Shown: piece after piece, positions 21,424-29,245 of the stretch | Position numbering within the stretch: the stretch's first letter is position 1 | Layout: every line of letters starts with the position of its first letter | Origin: Cyanobium sp. C1_MAG_00004 | GTDB taxonomy: Bacteria > Cyanobacteriota > Cyanobacteriia > PCC-6307 > Cyanobiaceae | Assembly (NCBI GenBank): GCA_027486935.1 | Contig: JAIXOF010000012.1 | Location: 1 to 64,000 of the forward strand | Direction: 5' to 3' | DNA: 64,000 nucleotides | Notes under the pieces: model-generated | Seen by the model: only the letters and a program-made list of their open reading frames with translations | What the model was told of the DNA's origin: nothing | Databases searched by the model: none | Position numbers and translations under genes: made by a program

Positions 21424-21870
21424 ATGGCCGACGCACCGCACACGCCAACGGCCGAGACCAGTGACATCCGCTGGAAACAGCGTTTTGACAACCTGCAGCG
21501 GGCCTACCGGCGGCTCTGTTCAATGCTGGAGCTGCTGCAGCAGGACCCTGAGAGCGAGGTGGTTCGGATGGCGGTGATCAAGGCCTACGAATTCACCTTC
21601 GAACTGAGCTGGAAGACCCTCAAGGACTATCTGGCCTACAACGGCATCGACGCCCGCCTGCCCCGAGAGGTGATCAAGCAGGCCTTTGCCACTGGACTGC
21701 TGGTCGACGGAGAGCTGTGGATCGCCATGCTCGAAGAACGCAACCTGATGGCCCACACCGATGACGATGGGCGGGCCAAGGCAGCCGTGGAAAAGATCGA
21801 ACAGCGCTACATGAGCGGCCTCAGTCAGCTGCAAGAGCTGTTGACCGCAAAGCTGGAGGAGACACCATGA
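21424..21870 (+). CDS. HEPN-family nucleotidyltransferase-substrate-binding protein (HI0074 type), putative toxin
   Basis: 148 residues, start 3 bp after the SNF2 stop. The fold-typical segments IKAYEFTFELSWKTLKDYL and EVIKQAFATGLL are present, and RNLMAHTDDD carries the HEPN Rx4H motif (R-NLMA-H) needed for RNase activity in HEPN toxins. It partners the MNT nucleotidyltransferase that overlaps it by ATGA. In HEPN/MNT toxin-antitoxin systems the MNT partner can inactivate HEPN by adenylylating it. The usual conserved Tyr three residues after the Rx4H His in HepT toxins (RxxxxHxY) is not seen: the sequence is HTDDD, so this member may be controlled differently or be a non-toxic HI0074-type pair. 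Confidence 0.88.
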   Translation: MADAPHTPTAETSDIRWKQRFDNLQRAYRRLCSMLELLQQDPESEVVRMAVIKAYEFTFELSWKTLKDYLAYNGIDARLPREVIKQAFATGLLVDGELWIAMLEERNLMAHTDDDGRAKAAVEKIEQRYMSGLSQLQELLTAKLEETP

Positions 21871-22193
21871 CCATTTCCACGCCGACCCCCAGCCGGCAAG
21901 CTGCCAGCACCCACGGCTTAAACGACCGCACCGTTGACGCCATACGCCTGTGCCTGCAGGGGTTCCCCCAGATCCACTGGGTCAGGCTCTACGGCAGCCG
22001 CGCCATGGGCAGCCACTGGGCCGGCTCCGACATCGACCTGGCCTTCAGCAGTGACAGCGATTGCAGCGCTGCCCTGCACGAAGCCCTCGACCTTCTGCCC
22101 ACCCCCTATCTGTTTGATGTGACCCACTGGGAGTCGTTGCATTACGCCCCCCTGCGCGAACACATCGAACGCGTCGGCGTGCCCTTCCCATGA
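21867..22193 (+). CDS. MNT-type minimal nucleotidyltransferase, putative antitoxin
   Basis: 108 residues. The polymerase-beta-like motif is YGSRAMGSHWAGSDIDLAF: GSRA with the two catalytic Asp residues of DID intact; a third acidic residue may be the Asp in YLFDVTHWE. Start overlaps the HEPN stop by ATGA (21867-21870), and its own stop overlaps the SWIM gene start by ATGA (22190-22193), so translation of all three is probably coupled. The role should be nucleotide transfer to, and inhibition of, the HEPN partner. The pair interrupts a helicase/SWIM gene pair. Confidence 0.9.
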   Translation: MTISTPTPSRQAASTHGLNDRTVDAIRLCLQGFPQIHWVRLYGSRAMGSHWAGSDIDLAFSSDSDCSAALHEALDLLPTPYLFDVTHWESLHYAPLREHIERVGVPFP

Positions 22194-23119
22194 ACACCCC
22201 TTCCACCCTCACCACCCAGCTCGGAGCCCAGGGGATCGCCCAGCAGCCCTGGTGGGTCGAGCAATGGATGGAGCTGATCAACGGCTACCGCTTCAAGAAG
22301 CGACTGGAGCGGGCCTGGGACTATGCCCGCTCGGGCAACGTGCAGTCGATCCGTTTTGAGGGGCGCCGCGTGCATGCCCGGGTCCAGGGCAGTGACGCCG
22401 ACCCTTACAAGGTCAAGCTGTGGCTCGATGTGCTCAGCGACGAGGACTGGGGCTATGTGCTCGAGGCCCTGAGCCAGAAGGCGCGCTGGTCGGCCCAGCT
22501 GCTGGCGGGGGTGATGCCCCAGGACATCGAGCGGGCCTTTGCCGCCAGCGGCAAGCGCCTGTTCCCGTTCAAGTTGCAGGAGGTGCGCAGCGAGTGCAGC
22601 TGCCCCGACAAAGCCAACCCCTGCAAACACGTCAGCGCCGTCTTTTATCTGATGGGCGATCGCTTCAGCGAGGACCCGTTCGTGCTGTTCCAGCTGCGGG
22701 GCCGCACCAGGCCCCAGTTGCTGAGCGATCTGGCCAAACGCCGCCGGCAGCTGCTGGCCAAGGCGGCGGCGGGCAGGGCTGCCGCCAATGGACCCGCGCA
22801 ACCGGACGCCGGTGGCTCCCTGCGGCCCGCCCATCCAGCCATCGCCGACCCGAACCGCTGGTGGCGTTACGACGCGGCCCTCGATTCGAATCTGGTGGTG
22901 ATCACCCCGGCCCTCGAGGGCGACACCGGCCTGGATGCGGCCGGCCCCCTGCCCCTGGCCGAAGAGCCCCGCTTTGCCGGCGCCAACCGCCTGTTCCTCG
23001 AGCAGCTCAGGGACCAGGCCCAGCAGCTGGCCAGCGCCGCCATGGCCACCGCCATGGACAACGGCAAAGCTGATAGCGACAAAGCAGATGCCGGTGTAGG
23101 GGCCGGTGCAGGGGCCTGA
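22190..23119 (+). CDS. SWIM zinc-finger protein, SNF2 helicase partner
   Basis: 309 residues, starting inside an ATGA overlap with the MNT gene. The SWIM finger CxCx(6)CxH is at about residue 135: CSCPDKANPCKH, followed by VSAVFYLMGDRF. The N-terminus (QPWWVEQWMELINGYRFKKR, GNVQSIRFEGRRV) and the middle are typical of the SWIM proteins that accompany SNF2 ATPases in bacteria. The family is thought to help the helicase bind nucleic acid or protein. The C-terminal ~60 residues are low complexity. MEKHLA gene start follows 4 bp after the stop. Confidence 0.92.
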   Translation: MNTPSTLTTQLGAQGIAQQPWWVEQWMELINGYRFKKRLERAWDYARSGNVQSIRFEGRRVHARVQGSDADPYKVKLWLDVLSDEDWGYVLEALSQKARWSAQLLAGVMPQDIERAFAASGKRLFPFKLQEVRSECSCPDKANPCKHVSAVFYLMGDRFSEDPFVLFQLRGRTRPQLLSDLAKRRRQLLAKAAAGRAAANGPAQPDAGGSLRPAHPAIADPNRWWRYDAALDSNLVVITPALEGDTGLDAAGPLPLAEEPRFAGANRLFLEQLRDQAQQLASAAMATAMDNGKADSDKADAGVGAGAGA

Positions 23120-23123
23120 TCCG

Positions 23124-23624
23124 ATGCCCGAACCGCCCTGGCTGAGCGCCGAGGCGATCGCTGTGGCCCATTGCCTCGTCGACAGCCACGCCCGGGCCCT
23201 GGGCAAGCCGCTGATCGCCACCCCGGCCGGCTGCCACCCCGACCGCAACCTGCGCCTGCTGGCCCAGGAGCTGTTTGCCACAGGCACCGTGGTGCTGGCC
23301 CATGACGGGGCGCCGCTGGACCAGGGCGAAGGCCCCCGGCTGATCTATGCCAACCGGGCCGCCCTGCGGCTGTGGCGCCGCGACTGGGCGGCCATGGTGG
23401 GCCTGCCCTCAAGCCGGACCGCCGAGCCTGAACAGCGGCCCAGCCGCCAGCAGGCCCTGGCCAGCGCCCAGCAGCAGCAGGCGATCACGAACTACAGCGG
23501 CATCCGCATCGACAGCGCCGGCCGGCGCTTCGCGATCGACGGCGCCCGCATCTGGACGCTGCGCGACAGCGGCGGCCAACCCTGCGGCCAGGCTGCGGCG
23601 TTCAGCAGCTGGTGGTGGTTGTGA
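23124..23624 (+). CDS. MEKHLA-domain (PAS-like) protein
   Basis: 166 residues from ATG 23124. The sequence fits the MEKHLA family, a PAS-like domain of cyanobacteria and of plant HD-ZIP III proteins: LFATGTVVLAHDGAP, LIYANRAALRLWRRDW, MVGLPSSRTAEPEQRPSRQ, then ITNYSGIRIDSAGRRF and DGARIWTLRD. It probably binds a small ligand or protein; the ligand is unknown. It starts 4 bp after the SWIM gene and ends about 50 bp before flv3, so it may be the last gene of the helicase operon. ATG 23106 would add six residues but overlaps the SWIM stop. Confidence 0.85.
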   Translation: MPEPPWLSAEAIAVAHCLVDSHARALGKPLIATPAGCHPDRNLRLLAQELFATGTVVLAHDGAPLDQGEGPRLIYANRAALRLWRRDWAAMVGLPSSRTAEPEQRPSRQQALASAQQQQAITNYSGIRIDSAGRRFAIDGARIWTLRDSGGQPCGQAAAFSSWWWL

Positions 23625-23676
23625 CCGGGGTCCCAGGTGCCCTGCCTACAGTCAACGCTGCAGCCTGGAGCCGCCG

Positions 23677-25467
23677 ATGGGTGCCGCGTCAACCGCCACT
23701 GCCACTGCAGGTGCTGCCACTGGGCCAGCAACCACACCGCGCCTGAGCCTGCAGTGCGAGGCCATCGGGCCGGACACCACCACGATCCGCTCGCTCGACT
23801 GGGACCGCAGCCGCTTCGACATCGAGTTCGGCCTGCGCAACGGCACCACCTACAACAGCTTTCTGGTGCGGGGCGAGCGCACCGCCCTGATCGATAGCAG
23901 CCATCTCAAGTTTGAGAGCACCTGGCTGCCGCTGCTGCAGGGGCAGATCGACCCCAAGGCGATCGATCATCTGATCGTCAGCCACACCGAGCCGGACCAC
24001 TCGGGACTGATCGGCCACCTGATCGACCTGAACCCTGAGCTGGAGATCGTCGGCTCCAAGGTGGCGATCCAGTTTCTCGAGAACCAGGTGCACCGGCCGT
24101 TCAAGAGCCGCGCCGTCAAGAGCGGCGATGAGCTGGACCTGGGCACCAACCCCAACAGCGGAGTCGCCCACCGGTTCGAGTTTCTGAGCGCTCCCAATCT
24201 GCACTGGCCCGACACGATCTTCTCGTTCGACCACGGCACCGGCATCCTCTACACCTGCGATGCCTTCGGATTGCACTACTGCAGCGAGGACGTTTTCGAC
24301 GTCAACCCCGGCGCCATTGCACCGGACTTTCGCTTCTATTACGAGTGCCTGATGGGCCCCAACGCCCGCAGCGTGCTGCAGGCCCTCAAGCGCATGGATG
24401 GCCTGCCCCCGGTCAGCACCATCGCCGTGGGCCACGGGCCGTTGCTGCGCCACCACCTGTCCACCTGGATCGACGACTACCGCAGCTGGAGCTCTGAGCG
24501 CAGCACGGGCGAGGCCTATGCCGCCGTCTGCTATCTGAGCCAGGTGGGCTTTTGCGACCGGCTCAGCCAGGCGATCGCCCGCGGCATCGGCAAGGCCGGC
24601 GCCGCCGTGCAGCTCGTCGACCTGCGGGCCACCGACCCGCAGGAGCTCAGCGCCCTGGTGGGCGATGCGGCGGCGGTGGTGGTGCCCACCTGGCCCGCCG
24701 GCGCCGACGCCGAGCTGCAGGCTTCGGTGGGCACCCTGCTGGCCGCGCTCAAACCCAAGCAGTGGGTGGGCTGCTACGACGCCTTCAGCGGCGACGACGA
24801 GCCGATCGACACCGTCGCCGGCCAGCTGCGGTCCCTGGGGCAGCCCTCGGGCTTTGAGCCCCTGCGCATCCGCCAGGTGCCGACCGCCGAGGACTATCAG
24901 CGCTGCGAAGAGGCCGGCACCGACCTGGGCCAGCTGCTGACCAAAGCCAAGGCGATCGCAGCGATGAAATCACTCGATGGCGACCTCGACAAGGCCCTGG
25001 GGCGCCTGTCGGGGGGCCTCTATGTGGTGACCGCACGTCAGGCCGACCCGGCGGGGGGCAGCCGCAGCGGCGCCATGGTCGCCAGCTGGGTCAGCCAGGC
25101 CAGCTTCGAGCCGCCCGGGCTGACCGTGGCGGTGGCCAAGGACCGGGCGATCGAAGCCCTGCTGCAGGTGGGCGATCGCTTCGTGCTCAACGTGCTGCGC
25201 GAGGGCCACCATCAAGAGCTGCTGCGCCATTTCCTCAAACGGTTCCCGCCTGGGGCCGACCGCTTCGCCGGGGTCAACGTGCTCGAGGGGGCGGCCAGCG
25301 GCGGCCCGGTGCTGGCCGACGCCCTGGCGTTTTTAAGCTGCCGCGTGGTGCAGCGGCTCGAGGGGCCCGACCACTGGATCATCTATGCCGAGGTGGAGGA
25401 GGGCAACGTCTCCGACACCGAGGCCACCACCGCGGTGCATCACCGCAAGGTTGGCAACCACTACTAA
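23677..25467 (+). CDS. flv3: Flavodiiron protein Flv3
   Basis: 596 residues from ATG 23677, three domains in order. The metallo-beta-lactamase-like diiron domain has canonical ligands: SHTEPDHSG (HxExDH), NLHWPDTIF, TCDAFGLHYC and VGHGPLL. The flavodoxin domain begins EAYAAVCYLSQVGF. The C-terminal flavin-reductase domain has GAMVASWVSQASFEPPGLTV. In cyanobacteria Flv3 works with Flv1 in a Mehler-like reaction, reducing O2 to water with photosynthetic electrons in the cytosol. The intact iron ligands assign this one as Flv3; its partner with substituted ligands is at 26742-28598. Confidence 0.96.
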   Translation: MGAASTATATAGAATGPATTPRLSLQCEAIGPDTTTIRSLDWDRSRFDIEFGLRNGTTYNSFLVRGERTALIDSSHLKFESTWLPLLQGQIDPKAIDHLIVSHTEPDHSGLIGHLIDLNPELEIVGSKVAIQFLENQVHRPFKSRAVKSGDELDLGTNPNSGVAHRFEFLSAPNLHWPDTIFSFDHGTGILYTCDAFGLHYCSEDVFDVNPGAIAPDFRFYYECLMGPNARSVLQALKRMDGLPPVSTIAVGHGPLLRHHLSTWIDDYRSWSSERSTGEAYAAVCYLSQVGFCDRLSQAIARGIGKAGAAVQLVDLRATDPQELSALVGDAAAVVVPTWPAGADAELQASVGTLLAALKPKQWVGCYDAFSGDDEPIDTVAGQLRSLGQPSGFEPLRIRQVPTAEDYQRCEEAGTDLGQLLTKAKAIAAMKSLDGDLDKALGRLSGGLYVVTARQADPAGGSRSGAMVASWVSQASFEPPGLTVAVAKDRAIEALLQVGDRFVLNVLREGHHQELLRHFLKRFPPGADRFAGVNVLEGAASGGPVLADALAFLSCRVVQRLEGPDHWIIYAEVEEGNVSDTEATTAVHHRKVGNHY

Positions 25468-25530
25468 TGGACCTGCTCAGGCTGGTTATCGCCGAACAGG
25501 CCAAGCCGCTTGCCGTCCATCAGCCCTGTC

Positions 25531-25717
25531 CTTTAGAGCCCTGGCCTTTAGAGCACTGGCCATTAGAGCACTGGCTTTTAGACCACAGGCATTCCAAACC
25601 CTGACCTTCCCAGTCCTGAATTTCTAAACCCTAAACTTCTAAACCCTGAACTTCCCAAACCTGACTTCCCAAACCTGACTTCCCAGCTCTGAGTTTCCCA
25701 ACCCTGACTGACCCTGA
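25531..25717. repeat. Degenerate 14-15 bp tandem repeat array (about 12 units)
   Basis: Contiguous units can be read directly: ctttagagccctggc, ctttagagcactggc, cattagagcactggc, ttttagaccacaggc, drifting step by step to cttctaaaccctgaa and then 14-bp cttcccaaacctga (twice) and cttcccagctctga. There are no spacers, so this is a minisatellite, not CRISPR. The first units translate as ALxFR pentapeptides, but stop codons appear in the later units. The array starts 64 bp after flv3. Confidence 0.85.
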
Positions 25718-25744
25718 CTGTCCCTGCCCTGCCCTTGCAAGTGG

Positions 25745-25754
25745 TTACATGTAA
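25745..25754. promoter_or_regulatory. Perfect palindrome TTACATGTAA, possible operator
   Basis: A 10-bp perfect inverted repeat lies between the repeat arrays in the flv3-flv1 gap. It does not match the NtcA consensus (GTA, eight bases, TAC). It could be an operator for an unknown regulator or chance; no adjacent promoter is clear. Confidence 0.25.
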
Positions 25755-25818
25755 TCGCTGCGCAGGCGGCCCGCAGCTTGCCGAGATGGCCTAACAGAGG
25801 CTGCCGATCAGAGACAAG

Positions 25819-25874
25819 CCATCAGAGTTGGCCCATCAGAGTTGGCCCACCAAACATGGCCCACCAGAGGCGAG
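25819..25874. repeat. 14-bp tandem repeat, four units
   Basis: Units ccatcagagttggc (twice, identical), ccaccaaacatggc and ccaccagaggcgag run without spacers. It is a second minisatellite in the flv3-flv1 gap with a unit unrelated to the one at 25531. Confidence 0.8.
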
Positions 25875-25941
25875 CCAACAGGGCGCACTGAACGCGCATC
25901 TCATCAGCGAGAAACGCTGGCCTTGGCACCAGATACTCGAA

Positions 25942-26262
25942 TCAAGACAGACAAATCGATCGCCAATGGCAATGATGAACAGCACGCTCTCTTGCCCGTT
26001 CCCTTACCAGTTCCCTTACCCGTTCCGTTACCAGCTCCCTTGCCCACTTTTTCTTTGAATCCCGGATCAAAGACCTCACAAATACCTCACCGAAGGCAAT
26101 TCGATTTAGCAACCGGGCCGCATCGACAAATATACACAATGCCATGAACCCCTCAGGAAGGAGAAAAAGCACGGGATACTTCGTGAATGCGGCAAACCAA
26201 ACAGCCTTGACCAGAATAACTGGATTGCCCATCGCCACAAGGCGAACTCGAATCACCCGCAA
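25942..26262 (-). pseudogene. Possible remnant of a membrane-associated protein gene
   Basis: A 106-codon frame in AT-richer DNA. Its first ~60 residues look protein-like and hydrophobic (VILVKAVWFAAF, YPVLFLLPEGFMALCIFVD), and the rest is a charged repeat (RELVTERVRELVRERARER) produced by the underlying 12-bp DNA repeat. I recognise no family, there is no ribosome binding site, and nothing flanking supports expression. The most economical reading is a gene fragment brought in with foreign DNA and then eroded. Confidence 0.25.
25996..26043. repeat. 12-bp tandem repeat, four units
   Basis: Units ccgttcccttac, cagttcccttac, ccgttccgttac and cagctcccttgc follow each other directly. This is the third minisatellite in the flv3-flv1 gap. 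Confidence 0.8.
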
Positions 26263-26741
26263 AAACCAGAAAGACTTCTACTATTAATCATCCAACAACG
26301 GTCATGGGCGCAGGCATGACACATCAACGAGAATCCGCGCTACTAACAAGACGCTAAATCCAAGCTTTACCGAATCAGACAGGATGCGTGCCGCAGAAGC
26401 ATGCGGCACGCCCATCTTGAATAGCAACGCATCGAGCCAAGCGCAAAGCCCATTGACTCAGCGCTGGTTGATCAACAGAAATCACCAGACAAAAGATTTT
26501 TCGAACGCCTACCGAGTGACAAGCAGCGACTCGGCGTCAAACATCCACAAGCTTTGAGCCTCAATTCTTTATGCGTCCCTGCTCGTTTAGCGCTTAGGGA
26601 GTGGAGATTGCGGTGCAAACCGACAAGGATCGTGAGCGACACCAAGAAACCCGAAGGCCCCAACCAATTCGCCCAACGCCCCAGCCGATAATGGGAGGGC
26701 ACCCCTTAACTCATACACAAGGAAGTGCAGACCCACCACTG
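26044..26741. other. Low-GC spacer upstream of flv1, no convincing gene
   Basis: About 700 bp visibly richer in A+T than the surrounding genes. Short frames on both strands have no start signals or recognisable domains; a minus-strand stretch near 26430-26290 reads like a short protein fragment but is closed by stops. Apart from the hairpin at 26386-26411 and whatever promoter drives flv1, I see nothing I can name. Confidence 0.5.
26386..26411. terminator. Strong 10-bp stem-loop in the flv3-flv1 gap
   Basis: Perfect 10-bp inverted repeat gcgtgccgca / tgcggcacgc around a 6-base loop. No T-run follows on either strand, so a classical intrinsic terminator is not proven; it could also be a processing site or an eroded mobile-element end. 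Confidence 0.45.
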
Positions 26742-28598
26742 ATGACCAACACCACAGCGGTGAGCAGCGACCGCCGCGTCCTTGTGCTGCCTCTTGAGCC
26801 AGGGCTGCTGTGCCTGCGGGGGCTCAGCCCCAGGCGCCTGCGCTTCGAGATCGAATACGGACTCGAGCGCGGCACCACCGCCAACAGCTTTCTGTTTGCG
26901 GCCGGCACCACCTTGAGCGGGGCATCAGCGGGCACCAGCGTGCCGCCGGTGCTGGTGCACCCTCCCGGCGCTTCGTTCGCCGAGCCCTATCGGGCCGCCC
27001 TGGCCCGGCTGGTGCCGGCTGATGCCCCGCTCAAGGTGGTGGTCAGCCACGTCAACCCCAACCGGGTGGCGTTGCTGCGCCAACTGGCCGCCGAGTGGCC
27101 GCAGCTGATGCTGGTGGCCTCGAACGCCGGCGCCAAGCTGCTCAGCGAACTGTGGAGCCAGCAGAAACCGGCCAAGCCCGGGGCAAGCGGCGAACCGGCA
27201 GAGCCGGCGCCGGTGATCCCGCCGCTGCCACCGATCGATGTGATCCGGCAAGAGGCGAGCCGCACCCTGAGCCACGGCCATGTGCTGCACCTGATCCCGG
27301 TGCCGACACCCCGCTGGCCGGGCGGCCTGGTGGCGTTTGAAGAGCGCAGCGGCCTGCTGATGAGCGGCAAGTTCTTTGCCGCCCACCTGTGCAGCGAGAC
27401 CTACGCCGAGGCCAACCGCTCGGCCAGCGAAGAGGACCGGCGCTACTTCTACGACTGCCTGATGGCGCCCATGGCCCGCCAGGTCGAAACCGTGGTCGAG
27501 CGCTTCGAGCAGCTCGACATCCGCACCATTGCCCCCGGGCATGGTCCGGCGATCAGCGAAAGCTGGCGCAGCCTGCTGGCCGACTACCGCCGCTGGGGCG
27601 AGACCAACAGCCGCAGCTCCCTGTCGGTGGCCCTGCTGTTCGCCAGCGCCTATGGCAACACTGCCGCCATCGCCGACGCCCTGGCCCAGGGGGTGGCCCG
27701 CACCGGCGTGCGGGTCGAGAGCATCAACTGTGAATTCAGCCCCCCCGAGCAACTGCTGGCCGCGATCCGCAGCAGCGACGCCCTGCTGATCGGCTCGCCC
27801 ACCCTGGGGGGGCACGCCCCCACACCGATCGTGTCGGCCCTGGGCACGGTGCTGGCCGAAGGCGACCGCAGCAAACCGGTGGGGGTGTTCGGCAGTTTCG
27901 GCTGGAGCGGCGAGGCCCTCGACCTGCTCGAGAGCAAACTGCGCGACGGCGGCTTCAGCTTTGCCTTTGAGCCGATCAAGGTCAAGTTCAGCCCCGATGC
28001 GGCGACGATCAAGACGATCGAAGAAACCGGCACCGCCCTGGGTCGCCAGCTGCTGAGCGAGCAGCGACGCCAGCAGCGACGCCAGGCGGCCGGCGGCCTG
28101 GCCGAAAGCCGCAGCAACCCCGCCGTTCAGGCCCTGGGACGGGTGGTGGGCTCCCTCTGCGTGCTCACCACCCGCAAAGGCGAAGGTCAGGACAGCCTGA
28201 GCGGTGCCCTGGTGGCCAGCTGGGTCAGCCAGGCCAGCTTCAGCCCACCGGGATTCACCGTGGCGATTGCCAAGGACCGGGCCGCCGCCTCGCTGCTGCA
28301 CACCGGCGACCGCTGCTGCCTCAACGTGCTGGCCGCCGGCAGGGAAACGGCGCTGATGAAACAGTTTCTGCAGCCGTTTGCCCCCGGGGCCGATCGCCTG
28401 GCCGGTCTGAACCTCGACACCAGCCCCGCCGGCCAACCGATCCTGCCCGAAGCCCTGGCCTGGCTCGAGGCCGAGGTCAGCGCCCGCATGGAATGCGGCG
28501 ACCACTGGCTGCTCTATGCCCAGGTGCAGGCTGGTGGCGTTCTCGATGGCGACGGCACCACGGCCGTTCACCAGCGGCGCAGCGGCGCCAATTACTGA
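26742..28598 (+). CDS. flv1: Flavodiiron protein Flv1 (iron-ligand-substituted partner of Flv3)
   Basis: 618 residues from ATG 26742; an open frame upstream to 26601 does not look like protein. Same three domains as Flv3, but the diiron ligands are replaced: the HxExDH motif is HVNPNR, the next His position is Arg (PTPRWPGG), and the bridging Asp position is Lys (MSGKFFAAH). Only PGHGPAI keeps its His. The flavodoxin part (ALLFASAYGNTAAIADAL, IGSPTLGG) and flavin-reductase part (GALVASWVSQASFSPPGFTV) are intact. This is the known Flv1 pattern; Flv1/Flv3 act together in light-dependent O2 reduction. Unlike compact arrangements, 1.27 kb of repeat-rich DNA lies between the two genes, so flv1 probably has its own promoter there. 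Confidence 0.95.
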   Translation: MTNTTAVSSDRRVLVLPLEPGLLCLRGLSPRRLRFEIEYGLERGTTANSFLFAAGTTLSGASAGTSVPPVLVHPPGASFAEPYRAALARLVPADAPLKVVVSHVNPNRVALLRQLAAEWPQLMLVASNAGAKLLSELWSQQKPAKPGASGEPAEPAPVIPPLPPIDVIRQEASRTLSHGHVLHLIPVPTPRWPGGLVAFEERSGLLMSGKFFAAHLCSETYAEANRSASEEDRRYFYDCLMAPMARQVETVVERFEQLDIRTIAPGHGPAISESWRSLLADYRRWGETNSRSSLSVALLFASAYGNTAAIADALAQGVARTGVRVESINCEFSPPEQLLAAIRSSDALLIGSPTLGGHAPTPIVSALGTVLAEGDRSKPVGVFGSFGWSGEALDLLESKLRDGGFSFAFEPIKVKFSPDAATIKTIEETGTALGRQLLSEQRRQQRRQAAGGLAESRSNPAVQALGRVVGSLCVLTTRKGEGQDSLSGALVASWVSQASFSPPGFTVAIAKDRAAASLLHTGDRCCLNVLAAGRETALMKQFLQPFAPGADRLAGLNLDTSPAGQPILPEALAWLEAEVSARMECGDHWLLYAQVQAGGVLDGDGTTAVHQRRSGANY

Positions 28599-28742
28599 TT
28601 CGTTGGTAGTCCGCTATACACAGGCCGGGACCGCGGCGTCCCAGGCTTGCTTGACCAACATCGGCAGATCGGCTGCAGCACAGGGCCCCATTGGCCCCTG
28701 TCAGCTAGATCTTGCAGGCTGTAAAGCCGGGAGGAAGGAATT

Positions 28743-28802
28743 ATGAATTTGACAGCTCCGACGGCCTGGACGGCTCCAATAGGAACCCCTTCGTTGTACT
28801 GA
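28743..28802 (+). CDS. 19-codon leader ORF with strong ribosome binding site
   Basis: The peptide is MNLTAPTAWTAPIGTPSLY. A purine-rich Shine-Dalgarno run (gggaggaagga, 28730-28740) sits at good spacing before the ATG. The stop (28800-28802) is only 4 bp before ATG 28807 of the next gene, which has no ribosome binding site of its own apart from sequence inside this ORF. That layout fits translational coupling or an attenuator-type leader peptide. The peptide resembles nothing I know. Upstream, 28599-28742 has no gene; it includes an imperfect stem at 28681-28700. Confidence 0.5.
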   Translation: MNLTAPTAWTAPIGTPSLY

Positions 28803-28806
28803 ACCC

Positions 28807-29004
28807 ATGGGATCGGCGGCCTCCCAGGTCAAGCTCGGCACCCCGGTGCGCTATCGCGGCTTTGTGCTGATTCCACAGACCGACCTGACCTGGGTGGTCA
28901 GGCCCGAACGCAGCCCGCTCGAATTGCTGCCGTTTCGCGCCCCGGCCAGCTCAATCGAAGACGTCAAGGCGCTGGTGGATTGGAAACTCGATCAGGCCGC
29001 CTGA
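28807..29004 (+). CDS. Small conserved-looking cytosolic protein, unknown function
   Basis: 65 residues from ATG 28807: GTPVRYRGFVLIPQTDLTW, a beta-rich start, RPERSPLELLPFRAP, then a helix SSIEDVKALVDWKLDQAA. Balanced composition and a compact alpha/beta pattern suggest a real folded protein. It has no own Shine-Dalgarno and follows the 19-codon ORF by 4 bp. Function unknown. Confidence 0.65.
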   Translation: MGSAASQVKLGTPVRYRGFVLIPQTDLTWVVRPERSPLELLPFRAPASSIEDVKALVDWKLDQAA

Positions 29005-29183
29005 GGCGGCTGGGGGCCAGAACCACCGCCGGCCACAAAGGGCAGCACCAGGGTGGCCCAGTGGTCGGGACGCTCGGGCCTGACCCGGCGCGCCCGGCGG
29101 ACTCCAAAAGGAACCCGGACCACGTTGGTCCCTTCGACCCGCGAGACCGGGTGATTGGGTCCTGATCCGTTGTTGCTTCCCAT
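28992..29183 (-). CDS. Possible small basic protein
   Basis: 63 residues from ATG 29183 (MGSNNGSGPNHPVSRVEG). The middle is basic and structured-looking (TNVVRVPFGVRRARRVRPER, then PDHWATLVLPFVAGG), followed by a Gly/Pro tail. It overlaps the tail of the 65-residue gene by 13 bp and would end convergently with it. No clear ribosome binding site. It may be an artefact of GC-rich sequence; kept because the composition is unlike the typical Arg/Pro/Ala shadow frames here. Confidence 0.35.
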   Translation of the reverse strand: MGSNNGSGPNHPVSRVEGTNVVRVPFGVRRARRVRPERPDHWATLVLPFVAGGGSGPQPPQAA

Positions 29184-29245
29184 GGTTCCCAGGTGGGATG
29201 CGCCATGATGCAGCACCGGTGCCGTCTTGGCAACCCCTGGGCGCC

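Noticed and set aside
25531-26043. Tandem repeats considered as a CRISPR array
   Set aside because: Units are contiguous without unique spacers, differ in length and drift in sequence, and no cas gene is in the window.
26472-26702. 76-codon minus-strand frame in the flv1 upstream region
   Set aside because: No ribosome binding site, no recognisable pattern, and it covers the expected flv1 promoter region; composition is non-committal.
28681-28700. Stem cagggcccc...ggcccctg as an intrinsic terminator after flv1
   Set aside because: The stem has mismatches and is followed by tcagctagatc rather than a T-run; it more likely belongs to the leader of the small downstream genes, if anything.
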